Positions 25,901 to 31,554 are shown, numbered from the stretch's first letter. The stretch: DNA of 64,000 nucleotides from Megaustenia siamemsis (GCA_032433765.1 JAVIAB010000049.1:24486147-24550146); one strand, 5' to 3'. Notes: generated by a model from the sequence alone, not told the origin. A program made the numbers and translations.

Positions 25901-26033
25901 CGAGTGACATATGAATAATAATCATGATACTTACCTCATGTTCCAGTTGCTTATTCTCAGCATTAGCCACCGGCATTGACAGACCCTCGTCCCATTCGAT
26001 CTCCGCCAGAATGGCGTTACTAATGTTGGACAT
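979..26033 (-). CDS. CCDC39: CCDC39, partial gene (coding exons 1-7)
   Basis: Coiled-coil axonemal protein. With CCDC40 it forms the ruler that sets the 96-nm repeat of outer doublet microtubules and is needed for inner dynein arm and nexin-dynein regulatory complex assembly (established for the family). Seven exons join in frame on the minus strand: 25935-26033, 19557-19676, 17423-17569, 13599-13757, 11277-11369, 8799-8927 and 979-1170, giving 313 residues. All introns are phase 0. The start [17 protein letters not shown] and the later [34 protein letters not shown] and EKKISVAER match the animal CCDC39 family in order and spacing. The human protein has about 940 residues, so roughly the first third is here and the rest lies left of the window. 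The protein is heptad-rich and charged, with no signal peptide or membrane segment. All introns are loaded with retroelements. A frame-preserving chain of seven exons makes a pseudogene unlikely. Confidence 0.96.
1207..1482. repeat. 90-bp tandem repeat, about 3 copies
   Basis: Unit starts GATGAAATGATAAACAATGC. Copies begin at about 1212, 1301 and 1391. The unit is divisible by three, so it gives a spurious minus-strand ORF (1121-1576). CCDC39 intron 6, 36 bp from exon 7. Confidence 0.9.
1483..2234. other. Intron sequence without a recognised feature
   Basis: CCDC39 intron 6. Pyrimidine-rich in part on the plus strand. Short ORFs at 1575-2212 have no family features. It could be the upstream part of the LINE fragment that ends at 2531, but I see no domain. 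Confidence 0.5.
2235..2531 (+). mobile_element. LINE C-terminal zinc-finger fragment
   Basis: From 2317 a frame reads [20 protein letters not shown], then [15 protein letters not shown] and ends [11 protein letters not shown] with a stop at 2492-2494. The C-x2-C-x-H...H-x4-C knuckle is usual at the C-terminus of RNase H-bearing LINEs. A short AACAACAAC tail follows. Confidence 0.75.
2639..2887 (+). mobile_element. SINE-1, nearly complete
   Basis: Begins at GGAGGTAAAGAATAGTGACA, so the first helix strand is lost. It keeps GTCGTAAGAGGTGACTAAGG and both 3' hairpins (GTGCCATTTTGGCAC and GTGCCGTCTTCGGCAC) and ends GATAGATAGATAGATAGAT. Confidence 0.92.
3005..3385. repeat. AT-rich ~21-22-bp minisatellite
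   Basis: About 18 units of ATTAATATAAAACAAAAACA type with A-run length variation. No coding. Confidence 0.92.
3574..3830 (+). mobile_element. tRNA-derived SINE (SINE-4)
   Basis: The head GGGTGGTCTAGAGGTAAGAC resembles a long-variable-arm tRNA A-box region; a decayed B box GTTATGGATTCCACC follows. The body (CTCTGAATAGTGAGATC, GATAATG, TGTGCATGTTAGA, AAGAGTAGG) is shared with 56662-56945. Confidence 0.8.
3840..4455 (+). mobile_element. LINE-B 3' fragment
   Basis: Reads [60 protein letters not shown] and [19 protein letters not shown], ending in CATGATGATGATGATAATAA. A few frameshifts break it. Confidence 0.88.
4683..4800 (+). ncRNA. Structured 5' leader of LINE-A, homologous to the SINE-1 head
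   Basis: Within the leader, GCGCTGC (4690-4696) can pair with GCGGCGC (4724-4730). CCC-GAAA-GGG (4702-4711) forms a small hairpin between them, and ACCCT (4734-4738) can pair with AGGGT (4769-4773). The same helices occur in SINE-1 with compensatory changes, while the linker GAAGTAAAGAATAG is identical. The ORF start codon at 4746 lies inside this region. A structured RNA is inferred; its function is unknown. Confidence 0.6.
4746..7892 (+). CDS. LINE-A ORF: AP endonuclease plus reverse transcriptase
   Basis: A single 1048-residue ORF. The AP-like endonuclease spans about residues 79-330: [13 protein letters not shown] near 80, [13 protein letters not shown] at 222, [10 protein letters not shown] and SDHHLL at 317-322. 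The reverse transcriptase spans about 440-870: [26 protein letters not shown], motif [10 protein letters not shown] with D693, [13 protein letters not shown], and motif C FADD at 792-795. A C-terminal region follows, with [28 protein letters not shown] from 969 and a [14 protein letters not shown] basic patch. No RNase H and no ORF1 are seen. There are no stops or frameshifts, and all catalytic residues I can judge are present. It nicks target DNA and copies its own RNA (family knowledge). The clade is uncertain, in the RTE/CR1-like range. Confidence 0.95.
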   Translation: MFVRGEKGGLGMGLAIPYCKKISRKNFTNMNKSKKDKVNPSTRKEKGSLSKRCMTQSGESHKESGLPTHPLSTRKSSRIGTWNVHTLNEQGKAAQVAAEMNNYKIDILGMCETRWLGAERIKLNTGEMILSSGHQEPGAQHSEGVAIMLSKNAQKTLIEWEAVGPRLVRATFRTTKNKIKLHIIQCYAPTNDKDDSVKDDFYKQLQCQMDARRAKDIIILMGDLNAKVGSDNRGFEEIMGKHGLGDINENGEIFVNFCALNQMSLGGTIFQHKRIHKATWVSPDHRTENQIDHICINNKFKSSLQDVKVYRGADIASDHHLLLAKLKIKLKRYTTTNKGRTYFNVGFLKEQGIKDKFAVTISNKYQVLQQLENTINIEDHWKQVKNIWKETCEETLGKRERQNKAWMTAETLDKIKERKNKKADINKSKTRSNKAKTQEAYTEVNKEVRRCIKRDKRKYIDELAKEAEEAANKGNMKELYNSTKKLGGKYKQINAFIKDKKGNLLSNIKEQMERWKEHFEELLNRPGSNNPPDILPAEEELHVNCGKPSKEEIMKAIKLLKDGKATGPDEIPSEAIKADIITSTKMLHNLLDKIWEREEIPKDWREGYMIKLPKKGSLQECTNYRGIMLLSVPGKILGRIILERLKEAIEKHLRDEQAGFRKNRSCADQITTLRIIVEQSLELKSPLYIGFIDYEKAFDSLDRRMLWKLLSHYGIPIKFINLIKTMYEGTKCSVVHEGQLTEAIEIRTGVRQGCLLSPFLFLLAIDWIMKITQNNRNGIQWSLTKQLDDLDFADDIALLSHSHQQMQDKMSILDERSQQLGLKINRDKTNIMRINAVGNNQIKLGEIPLLDVQSYIYLGSNIDKEGGTENDTKIRISKARGAFIALGNIWKSKEIRLNTKIQIFNSNVKSVLLYGCETWRITKLTITKVQTFINGCLRRIKGWKWQDKVTNVELWKCTGQIPVDKEIQRRRWRWIGHTLRKPTESITQQALFWNPQGKRQRGRPRNSWRRQIEAEMKMMGKTWNDLKRIAKNRTTWKVFVEDLCSTGS
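7905..8015 (+). mobile_element. LINE-E fragment, middle piece (interrupted copy)
   Basis: Continues the LINE-E copy broken by LINE-A. It reads [20 protein letters not shown] and [10 protein letters not shown]. The piece before LINE-A is visible from about 4640 (CVHVRAG-type reading). The copy is interrupted again at 8016 and resumes at 8346. Confidence 0.85.
8016..8345. mobile_element. Unclassified 330-bp insertion inside LINE-E
   Basis: Flanked by ACAAATAAGGAA at 8004-8015 and again at 8346-8357, in the middle of the LINE-E coding region. It has no ORF, no clear tRNA-like head and no terminal inverted repeat that I can see. The direct repeat and clean break make it a mobile insertion of unknown class. 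Confidence 0.7.
8346..8735 (+). mobile_element. LINE-E 3' part with GATA tail
   Basis: A decayed reading frame gives [55 protein letters not shown]. It then runs to the family 3' end, CCCTATGGGCTGACTGCGGC, followed by AACAGATAGATAG. There are several stops. Confidence 0.88.
8799..8927 (-). CDS. CCDC39: CCDC39 exon 6
   Basis: Encodes 43 residues (207-249). It carries the strongly conserved [20 protein letters not shown] followed by RDKEMD. The acceptor is CTCATAG, unusual only in having A at -3, and the donor is AGT/GTGAGT. Confidence 0.95.
9010..9603 (+). mobile_element. LINE-E, degenerate copy
   Basis: Begins with a [12 protein letters not shown] reading, passes [11 protein letters not shown] and [11 protein letters not shown] (shifted frames), and ends in CCATGGCTCAAAAGGTCAAT plus GATA repeats at 9588-9606. 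Many indels make it older than the copy at 23369. Confidence 0.85.
9845..9965 (-). mobile_element. SINE-7 3' fragment
   Basis: Matches the last ~120 bp of SINE-7: in reverse AGTTCCTAGTCTCTAGGGAC, TTCGTCAGTGTTGAAAGC, TGGCGAACGCAACAACAACA. The head is missing. Confidence 0.82.
9972..10240. repeat. ~41-bp tandem repeat, about 6-7 copies
   Basis: Unit TTAGTCACTAACATAAAAGT then ACCTTCAACTATCTGTAAGC. Follows directly on a SINE-7 fragment. Confidence 0.9.
10241..11276. other. Intron sequence, nothing recognised
   Basis: CCDC39 intron 5 between a tandem array and exon 5. A weak ACACACAC-type patch sits at 11140-11200. No ORF, RNA or repeat that I can name. Confidence 0.6.
11277..11369 (-). CDS. CCDC39: CCDC39 exon 5
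   Basis: Encodes 31 residues (176-206), beginning [13 protein letters not shown] and ending TTTITSQ. The size and position agree with the equivalent coiled-coil segment in vertebrate CCDC39. Acceptor TTTACAG, donor CAA/GTAGGT. Confidence 0.92.
11415..11592. repeat. 56-bp tandem repeat, about 3 copies
   Basis: Copies of CAGATGTCACTAAACTAATT begin near 11421, 11477 and 11533. It lies 45 bp upstream of the CCDC39 exon 5 acceptor. Confidence 0.9.
11632..12222. repeat. 26-bp minisatellite, split by SINE-5
   Basis: Unit TAGTCACTTTGTGTGAGAAT-CTTGAT, about 8 copies to 11846 and one to two more after 12186. SINE-5 divides it, so the array predates the insertion. Confidence 0.9.
11847..12185 (-). mobile_element. 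SINE-5 inserted in a minisatellite
   Basis: 339 bp flanked by AATCTTGATT (11837-11846 and 12186-12195). In reverse it starts GGGGGCCTTGGTAACCTAGT (A-box-like) and contains GTCGACCCAGCCGTTGGCAG. It ends GGTTCAAGTCTCGTACTTTA with a TTTACC-type tail. The 26-bp minisatellite continues in phase on both sides. Confidence 0.88.
12223..13150 (-). mobile_element. LINE-I fragment (RT end, RNase H, C-terminus)
   Basis: Reverse strand: [20 protein letters not shown] and [20 protein letters not shown] from the RT end. The RNase H domain follows with [13 protein letters not shown] and [20 protein letters not shown], then [20 protein letters not shown] and [14 protein letters not shown]. Two overlapping frames suggest one frameshift near 12770. 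The RNase H marks an I/Jockey-group element. CCDC39 intron 4. Confidence 0.9.
13180..13440. repeat. Dispersed repeat K, diverged copy
   Basis: TTAACCCCAGATTACAAATA, ATTACTATCACTTAAAAGTA and CTTTTGCCATGCAGCAGCGT-like parts relate to repeat K at 17080-17360 and 45130-45310 in reverse. No coding capacity. Confidence 0.55.
13599..13757 (-). CDS. CCDC39: CCDC39 exon 4
   Basis: Encodes 53 residues (123-175). It includes [16 protein letters not shown], the most conserved segment of the family seen here. Acceptor TTTTCAG, donor AAG/GTATAT. Confidence 0.96.
13865..14055. repeat. ~41-bp tandem repeat, about 4 copies
   Basis: Unit ATTATTTCAATAATTAGAAC then ACAGACTGTGTTTACATCAAG. About 110 bp upstream of the CCDC39 exon 4 acceptor. 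Confidence 0.88.
14050..14612 (-). mobile_element. LINE-E-related fragment, minus strand
   Basis: Reading [36 protein letters not shown] and [20 protein letters not shown] matches the connection domain of LINE-E or LINE-A type elements. The frame breaks at both ends. No 3' tail is found because the copy is diverged and truncated. Confidence 0.75.
14621..14893 (-). mobile_element. SINE-1, complete but diverged
   Basis: Minus strand. In reverse the head is GTGTTACCAGGGCCTCATTA and the tail ends in TAGATAAATAGATT. Its helix partner reads GTGAAGC, so one pair of the first helix is lost. Confidence 0.9.
14904..14958 (-). mobile_element. 55-bp LINE-E 3'-end insertion
   Basis: Contains only the last ~55 bp of LINE-E (GACCTTTCGAGCCGTAGCCG on the plus strand, with the TCTA tail). 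It is flanked by CTTTTGAAATT at 14893-14903 and 14959-14969. A perfect 11-bp duplication around so short a piece shows a severely 5'-truncated retrotransposition event. Confidence 0.88.
15080..15620 (+). mobile_element. LINE-D 3' fragment, itself interrupted
   Basis: Reads [71 protein letters not shown] and ends in ATGATGATGATGA at about 15605-15620. An 86-bp LINE-A piece splits it at 15295. Confidence 0.88.
15295..15380 (+). mobile_element. 86-bp LINE-A 3'-end insertion
   Basis: Holds the last coding bases of LINE-A ([18 protein letters not shown]), its stop and the AAGGTAGAAGAAGAAG end. It is flanked by AAATGAAATTTTT at 15282-15294 and 15381-15393. The LINE-D copy at 49291-49303 shows the empty site with one copy of that sequence. 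Confidence 0.93.
15735..16575. mobile_element. Foldback/MITE element with ~110-bp inverted ends
   Basis: 15740-15840 (TTCACAAATTCCTGCCCACA, GAAACTGTTTGATGAATT) recurs in reverse at 16465-16570. No ORF lies between. A related element is at 24195-24775. It looks like a non-autonomous DNA element. CCDC39 intron 3. Confidence 0.82.
16820..17360. repeat. Dispersed repeat K
   Basis: About 540 bp with a 26-nt T run, GTTTACGATCATACTAACAG, CGCCTAGTGTAAACACACAG and TTTTACTACGATGTCATAAA. It matches 45820-46310 in reverse and 48683-48875 in part. No ORF or clear terminal repeats; class unknown. CCDC39 intron 3. Confidence 0.65.
17423..17569 (-). CDS. CCDC39: CCDC39 exon 3
   Basis: Encodes 49 residues (74-122). 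It contains [25 protein letters not shown] and a lysine/glutamate-rich coiled coil. Acceptor TTTAG, donor GAG/GTAATG, phase 0 at both ends. Confidence 0.95.
17636..18165 (+). mobile_element. LINE-B 3' fragment
   Basis: Reads [37 protein letters not shown], then a stop and [19 protein letters not shown]. Ends GGCACATGATGATGATTAAG. It starts about 70 bp upstream of the CCDC39 exon 3 acceptor, in the antisense direction. Confidence 0.88.
18375..18590 (-). mobile_element. SINE-5-related fragment
   Basis: Shares GGTCGACCCAGCCGTTGGCA, then GGGTACCAGGGTATTACCCT, with SINE-5, in the orientation opposite to 11847-12185. The ends differ, so it is an older or recombined copy. Confidence 0.7.
18690..19415 (+). 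mobile_element. LINE-C 3' fragment
   Basis: Reads [80 protein letters not shown] and ends in a GATGATGTTGATGAT tail. Close to the CCDC39 exon 2 donor side. Confidence 0.9.
19400..19512. repeat. ~50-bp direct duplication
   Basis: GATGATTACTAGACAGGTCT and the following TTTGCTTCTCAAAACACTGG occur twice, at about 19409 and 19459. It starts in the LINE-C GATGAT tail. Confidence 0.8.
19557..19676 (-). CDS. CCDC39: CCDC39 exon 2
   Basis: Encodes 40 residues (34-73), with [18 protein letters not shown] as the recognisable family stretch. The acceptor is CTCTCAG and the donor CAG/GTAAG. A 75-bp tandem array starts within about 20 bp of the acceptor, so the branch point and pyrimidine tract of this intron must lie in or next to the repeat. 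Confidence 0.95.
19695..20452. repeat. 75-bp tandem array next to CCDC39 exon 2
   Basis: About 10 copies of a 75-bp unit with CTCAAAAGTCAAGTCAGTTG and TACAAATAAATTGACAAAAA, very little diverged. The unit length is a multiple of three, giving a false ORF at 19826-20197. It starts within 20 bp of the exon 2 acceptor. Confidence 0.95.
20570..21215 (+). mobile_element. LINE-B 3' fragment
   Basis: Reads [59 protein letters not shown] and [11 protein letters not shown], then decays and ends in GCCCATGATGATGATGAA. Confidence 0.88.
21552..22005. repeat. 45-bp-class tandem array
   Basis: About 10 units of CTGACACATCTACTCCGCTG then ATGAAGGTTGCTATGGGGCC. Some units carry an extra GATGAAGG step, so the period alternates. 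Confidence 0.92.
22055..22535 (-). mobile_element. LINE-C 3' fragment
   Basis: Minus strand, tail seen as ATCATCATCAAGTACCGGGC. Reads [60 protein letters not shown] and [17 protein letters not shown], with one frameshift near 22290. Confidence 0.92.
22930..23358 (+). mobile_element. LINE-C-like copy with its 5' leader joined to a 3' coding piece
   Basis: 22940-23195 is a GC-richer leader (GCTGCCTTGCAGGTAAGC, GGGAGGGTACTCC, CCACTGCCTTGTGGGTGAG) with an ATG at 23132 (reading [12 protein letters not shown]). From about 23198 it reads LINE-C coding sequence, ending in [10 protein letters not shown]. The middle of the element is absent. LINE-E was then inserted at its right end. Confidence 0.65.
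23369..23992 (-). mobile_element. LINE-E copy with 10-bp target-site duplication
   Basis: A minus-strand 624-bp 3' piece flanked by AGTATATGTA at 23359-23368 and 23993-24002. It reads [56 protein letters not shown]. The 3' end is GGGCCGGTTACGGCTCGAAAG then a short TAGATA tail. It is one of the best preserved LINE-E copies here. Confidence 0.92.
24195..24775. mobile_element. Foldback/MITE element, second copy
   Basis: The inverted ends TTCAGAAATTCATGCCCACA (left) and GGGCACGAATTTCTGAA (right) match those of 15735-16575. The interior (TTTGTTATATAATTTTAGG, CTAAACATTAGATTTTACTG) is inverted relative to that copy. CCDC39 intron 1. Confidence 0.82.
24776..25934. other. CCDC39 intron 1, near-donor part
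   Basis: AT-rich with an A run at 24901 and a GGGGGGCGGG patch near 25425. GGGACACCCATTTGGCCCGG (reverse, near 25790) and CATTTTTCGGGACAG suggest an old repeat, but no family is recognised. Confidence 0.45.
25935..26033 (-). CDS. CCDC39: CCDC39 exon 1 (start codon)
   Basis: Encodes residues 1-33, beginning [17 protein letters not shown] and ending QLEHE. The ATG at 26033 is chosen because the family starts within a few residues of the conserved acidic W-D/E-G and PVANxENK segments. The donor is GAG followed by GTAAG on the minus strand. Phase 0. Confidence 0.95.
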
Positions 26034-26161
26034 TGTGGATGTAAAAATATTTACACGCGGTTTGACAAGAGTAATCTATCAAATGCTAGCAGATGAGAAC
26101 TGCACTCATGAAAATCGTTGAGGTAAGTTAAGCGAAGTGTCTTGAGGTAAAAATGTTTACA

Positions 26162-26175
26162 ATTGCCATGGATAC
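26162..26175 (-). promoter_or_regulatory. Candidate RFX X-box upstream of CCDC39
   Basis: On the minus strand the sequence reads GTATCCATGGCAAT, about 130 bp upstream of the CCDC39 ATG. It matches the RFX consensus GTNRCC-N2-RGNAAC at all but two constrained positions (position 4 and the last base). RFX factors drive ciliary genes in animals, and position and target gene both fit. No binding has been shown here. Confidence 0.5.
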
Positions 26176-26257
26176 AACTTTCCCGGATGTCAACAGCACA
26201 AGGGATGCAACCACGTATTAATCATCAACAACATGTGCCATTTGCTCAATGACGATC

Positions 26258-26261
<4 letters not shown>

Positions 26262-26312
<51 letters not shown>
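26262..26312. repeat. CT dinucleotide run
   Basis: About 25 CT units, 230 bp upstream of the CCDC39 start codon. It is the reverse of GA repeats that often lie near promoters; no function is claimed. Confidence 0.95.
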
Positions 26313-26315
<3 letters not shown>

Positions 26316-26509
26316 GATCAAGACTCAATCAGAGTAGGATTCCAAACTCTCTCATGAAGTTAGCTGTCTGTTTAAGCGAATCGATTGTCCCATATAGTTT
26401 CACTTCCAGGGAGGTGAGAGTGGACCACATTGCTCTTCTCAGGTCTGTGTACTGGGAGCAATCCTGTAGAACATGTTTTGTAGTCATATTGCCCAGTGTA
26501 CAGTGGCAT

Positions 26510-26614
26510 ATGTCCGGTTAGCGCAATCGATAGGCGGTTGGCTTACCACGGCAACAGCCGGGGTTCGTTCCCTGGCGAGGACACCTGGGTTTTACTAATT
26601 CCCTAAAAATTAGT
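26510..26614 (+). mobile_element. SINE-2, 3'-truncated copy
   Basis: Matches the first ~100 bp of the SINE at 32607 (tRNA-like head with GGTTCGTTCCC, then CTGGGTTTTACTAATTCCCT). It breaks where the next SINE starts at 26615. Both sit in the C-terminal zinc-finger region of LINE-J. Confidence 0.88.
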
Positions 26615-26840
26615 GGGAGCCGCGATAGCTCAGTGGTTAGTGAACTGGACTACTACGGACAAGGGGTAGGGTTCGATCCCAACCGACTTAAATGGGTACC
26701 GGATTATTTCTGGGAAAGTAAAGCAGCACGGGCGTAATACCGACCACATTACCCCAAAAATCATGTGCTGAAGGTCTGTAAAATATAGGGTCACTAACAC
26801 CATATTTCCCTATACGCCACTTGGCGTGACGGGGGGTATG
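26615..26840 (+). mobile_element. tRNA-derived SINE (SINE-3)
   Basis: The head GGGAGCCGCGATAGCTCAGT holds a perfect A box (TAGCTCAGTGG), and GGTTCGATCCC is a perfect B box. The body runs to CACTTGGCGTGACGGGG. There is a small deletion after the B box relative to the copy at 34639. It is not a tRNA gene because the homology extends 180 bp beyond the tRNA-like part. Confidence 0.9.
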
Positions 26841-28535
26841 CGTAGGCGAAGTATGATGACTTGATCCCTCCTTGATAGTTGATGGTAACCGTCACTCTCG
26901 TTATGCTTTGGATGTTCTCGTTTCCGTTTTTCATGGTACTGAGCCTTGAGGATGGATTTGGCTTCATCATAACTGAGCGGATGGTTCTCTTGTGGTAATC
27001 TCCCTCCCTCTTTAGCTAATTTGTCTGCGCGTTCGTTCCCGTGTATATTACAGTGTGATGGTATCCACTGAATGACTACTCTCTGGAAGTTATTACATAG
27101 TCAAGTCATCTAGTTCATTGTTCTTGGGGCTTTTTAGAGCTGATAGTACTGACAGTGCATCAGTCAGAATCACCAATTTATTGTGCATGTTATTTTTGTG
27201 TTGAGTAGCCAGTGTTGCAGCATCTCTGATGGCCTCAGTTTCTGCTTTAAAGTTGTATGAGAATTTTCCAGTAGCTATTGACTTGGTGATCTCGTCCTGA
27301 TTATTCTGTCTGCGTCAAGAACACACCTCCCCCTCCATTTCTGGTGGCATTTGTTGCAGAGCCATCTGTGTATATGTGGGACCAAGGGTCCTGTGGGTAG
27401 GTGTCGTGTATGTGTTTTTCTGCTACGTGTTTTCTTCCTGTGTCTGATTGGGTGCCTTTTGTCACGATTCCTGTTATATTTTCCTTAAGTTCTGGTATTT
27501 GATGATTTTCACGAGGAGACATATCAGATGGGCCCAAGGGTTTCGATATTGTTTGGGAAAGTACTGGGTCTCCAGTAGTTAGTTCATTGGCAATTGCAGC
27601 GAAGTTGCTCCTCTTTAGTCGTACAATTCCGGAACCAGATATTCTTTGGTGCATGTGGTGGCTAAGGAGCCTTCTATATTTCTCCGCTTGTTGCAATACT
27701 TTAGTGACCCGTCTGTCATCTAAGGGTTGTAAACTTGTTACTGTTTCTAGAGTCTAGATAGGTGTAGATTTCATAACACCAGTGATGATACGGGCAGCTT
27801 GGTTCTGTGTTCTGTTAATTCTGCTAATGTGTGATTTGGAAGCCATAGCCCAGGCTGTGACTCCATACTCTAGAACTGGTCTGACTCTTCCTACGTATAG
27901 TTTTTTTCAAAATATTGCTGTCTGCCCCCCCCCCCCCAGTCCGTTCCTGCCAATTTCTTCTTTTTTCCTTGCTCTGTCTATCTGATTTTTCCAAGTCATT
28001 CTGCGATTCATGTTGACACCAAGATATGTTGGGTTTTAGTCAACAGGTAGTGTATGGTCTTTTATCTTCAAGTTTGCAGTGTGTTTCTTGATTGGCTGAA
28101 AATTGTATATGTAGTTTTTTTCGTTGATTGGTAAGAACCATTTGTTCGTCCATTTTTCAAGTTCACCTAGGGCATCTTGCATCCTGGGTCCAGCCACCGA
28201 CATACATTCCTCGCGAGCCCATAACGCCAGATGCGTATTATTGCTGAGTGTATTCTGGGTGGTATGTCAATTACGATGTCATTTATGAAAATTAAAAAGA
28301 GTTTGGGGACAAGACTCCGCCATGTGGGACACCTTGTTCGATAGAGACCGTCTTACTTAGTTGACCTTGAACTTGTACTCTGGCCGTTCTATCCTGAAGG
28401 TATTGAGAGACACAATTGAATAAACGACCCTGGATGCCAAGTCTAAAAGTTTTTTTCTTTAAACCCTCTCCCCATACCCTATTAAAAGCCTTCTCCATGT
28501 CGACCCACACTGCCAGTGTGTGTTTCTTTTCTTGT

Positions 28536-28856
28536 CTATCGTCCTTTCGAGCTGAAGACAGCACGGAAGACAGATAGGGCAGAACCACAATCTCAAAAAC
28601 AGAAACATTGCGTGCCAAAATGGCACATAGGGCAGAACCACAATCTCAAAAACAGAAACCTTGCGTGCCAAAATGGCACATGTTGCAGAGATCACTGCTT
28701 CTAAAATCTATGGTTCTGTTTCTACAACAATACTTTTTACAATGACAGCTTGTCAAGCCATCGATCAACCTCCTTAGTCGCCTCTTACGACATGCCTGGA
28801 AGGTCACAGTGTCACTATTCTTTACCTCCCTCATGAGGCCCTGGTAACACACGGGG
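28536..28856 (-). mobile_element. SINE-1 in LINE-J with 12-bp duplication
   Basis: Flanked by TTCTTTTCTTGT at 28524-28535 and 28857-28868, interrupting the RT domain of LINE-J. In reverse the 5' end is CCCCGTGTGTTACCAGGG, which fixes the 5' terminus of the family. The 3' unit with TGTTTTTGAGATTGTGGTTC is duplicated in tandem (about 28574-28622 and 28627-28680). Confidence 0.94.
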
Positions 28857-30700
28857 TTCTTTTCTTGTAGAGCATCCTCTATTTCCTGTGCAATGTAGGT
28901 GACCAGGTCTTCAGTTGATCTGTGCTGACGGAAGCCACTTTGTTGTGGTACGATTTGTTGTTTTGTCTCCAAATGCCACATAAGTCTTCTGTTAGCCAGC
29001 CTTTCCATGAGTTTACTCAGGCAGCTCAGTAGGCTAATTGGTCTATAGCTACTTGGGTCTAGTGGGTCTTTTCCATGCTTGAGGATGGGCACCATAATAG
29101 CTTCTTTCCAGATTGCCGGCACATGACCTCTCTTCCAGCTAGCATTTATTATCCTTAGAAGCTGGCTCTTGGCTTTCTGTCCCAGATTTATGAGCATTTC
29201 GTTGGTGATTCCATCTTTACCAGGTGAACTTTTGAGCTTCAATCCTTTGAGTGCAACATCGAATTCAGTTGGGGTAAAGATAATCGTCTGATGCTCTTAT
29301 GGTGCTAAAGGCATGTGTTTTGCTTCTTAGTTTTCTCGTCTTGCAGCTTTCTGTTTGTCTATTGGAATGTTTATTCTACTAATGTTTTTGTAAGTCTCTA
29401 TCAGTAGATTTGCTGCCCTTTTTCCTGTGAGGATGTTCTGATTGTGTGTTAATGATATTTGAGGTCGGCAGTTGTTTTCGTCGCTCAGAGCTTTCGCAAG
29501 TTTCCATAGTTTATGACCATTTTTGTCTAGATTAGGCTATCTGTTTTGTCTATCCAGGAGGGAACAGGCAAATAATTGCAATGCTGCATTTAGCACACCC
29601 CACCATTGGCTCTTTGTCTATCCAGCTCTGTCTTGCTGATATCATGACCTCACGTCTGTATTTGGCCGAGGCTGCTTTGTATGCAATGTTGCTCTCTGTG
29701 CTGTGTGATGTTTCAGCTAGTTCTCTGGCAGAGACCAGTTCCTCTTCTAGTCTTTGTATTTCCTTGCTCCAGTACGGCTTGTAGTTTCTTCTTGCTCCCT
29801 CTAGGAATGGATTCTTTAGCAGCTCTCAGGATTCCATTTGTTAACGCATATAGGCGCAGTATATGCATCAGTGAGCCTTGCAAACTTTGCCCAATATGCT
29901 CTCTTATAGTTTCAGCGGGAAGAGGTATTTGCAACTCCTGTTTGTGAGCAAGATCCACTGAAAGTTTGACTGGTCTATGGTCACTATCTCCAAGTTGGTT
30001 CAGCACTTTTCTGGTTATTTTGATAGATATGTCTCCAGTTGCAAATGCTAGGTCGCGAGTGAAAGTTGTTTTCCATCTTCTTGAGTAGATAGTTGGGGGG
30101 TCCTCCCTAGAGTTTATGGGGAATAGGTTGTTGTCTATTTCCCATTATTCCACTTCTTCACCTCGAACATTGGACTCCTATCCCCATCTTTCAGAGTGGC
30201 TGTTAAAGTCTCCTACTACCAGACACTTTGATGATGTCATTTCCATTGACTCTAGCTTCAGTAATTTGTCATTTGGATAGTATATATTAAATATCCTCAT
30301 ACTGGCGGAGTAAATGTATAGGTCTGTACCAATGATCTCTGCCTCTCCGTTTGTGACTACATCTATCAGTTTTGCTTGGATGGAATTTTTAATAAGTATA
30401 AGAATTCCACCCTTGTGACCTTCCCTGTCTTGTCTAAATGTTTGGTAGCCCCTGATCATAAATCTGTGCTGAGGATTAAGATGAGTTTCCTTGATGCAGG
30501 CAACGTCTATCTCCTCCTCTGCTAGTCTGATTGTTAGAGCTTGTTTTTTGTGGTATATGCCCTCAGCATTCCAGTGTATTATATTCAGCTGTTTCTTGAA
30601 GCCTTTCCGGTCAGCGGTAGTTTCTATAATAATTAGAGTCTGTTAGATCCAGTCTGATTGATTACTTGTTAAAACGTTGCACTGTGTTCTGCGCCAGTGG

Positions 30701-31554
30701 CCCAGTGCATCCGATTTCAACCAGCATTTTATTCAGGTTTGCTTTCCTTAGCCTTTGATTGTCCCCAATCTTCCTGCAAGGCAGCAGATTGTCTTTTCTG
30801 TAGGGGGATTCTGCCCATAGATGGTCGGCCCTCCCAGGTTTACGAGCACCATCTGCCCAAGCTTGATGTAGTAATTAGTTTGTGATTAGACCATCACCAT
30901 CACACATCAAACAACAGACTATAAGACCATCCTAACTATCACGAACTTCCGGGAGTCTCACCGATGCTGACAAATCATGTTATGACAAGTATTTTAAACT
31001 AAAAGTTCTACCAGATATATACGAATATATGATGAAACATGTAATTTACTATTTGGATAGTTTGTCAAAGAAGGTGTTGATCTCCTCCTGCGTTAGTGGA
31101 CGCATGGTTGTTTACTAATTTGGTTCATTTAAGACAGGTCCACAAGAGTCAGAGTGAAATGAATCTCCATTGTCGCCAACCTTCGATGCAGGGAGAAAGC
31201 ACGACAAGATTGTGTTCTGAGCTTATACTCCAGGCATTGTGCTAATAAAAGCTAAACTATAACGGCCGCCGTTGAGAATGAACGAAATTCTGCAAATTCA
31301 GATCTTGGCCGTTGGGCTTTGTTCAAACATAAACAAGCGTCCATCTTGGTGCGCCCATCTTCCGATCAATTCTATTCTATTCTATCCGTTTCACTGCAGT
31401 CTGGACATTCCCATAACCGCTCCATCGCCCGTCCCACTAATTCTCGAAGCACATACAAGCTGATTGTTCATGTGCGATGTTGATTATGAATAAATATGCT
31501 TTTCCCACTAACACTTAGAATCGACCAGATCCTTTTTCCACATTTAGACTCCTC
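30701..31554. other. Intergenic sequence, possible LINE-J upstream part
   Basis: 30700-30890 in reverse may be the 5' side of LINE-J (cysteine-rich reading without clear frame). 30900-31554 shows nothing I can assign. Confidence 0.4.

Larger units (their letters stand above)
26320..30700 (-). mobile_element. LINE-J, long decayed RNase H-bearing LINE
   Basis: Minus strand, about 3.7 kb without its nested SINEs. Endonuclease (30180-30600): IIHWNAEGIYHKKQAL, CIKETH, RQDREGHKGGILILIKN and KCLVVGDFNSHSERWG. RT (28290-29245): SSPGKDGITNEMLINLGQKA, PLDPSSYRPISLLSCLSKLM, QQSGFRQHRSTEDLVTYIAQ, AVWVDMEKAFNRVWGEGLKK, IEQGVPHGGVLSPNSF. RNase H (27300-27700): SHIYTDGSATNATRNGGGGV. The C-terminal knuckle LGNMTTKHVLQDCSQYTDLR is at 26330-26510. 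There are stops and frameshifts throughout, so it is dead. SINE-2 and SINE-3 sit at 26510-26840 and SINE-1 at 28536-28856. Confidence 0.9.

Noticed and set aside
26615..26690. Functional tRNA gene (A and B boxes perfect)
   Set aside because: The homology with other copies continues about 180 bp beyond the tRNA-like part, copies have target duplications, and no clean cloverleaf with a standard anticodon arm is seen. It is a SINE head.
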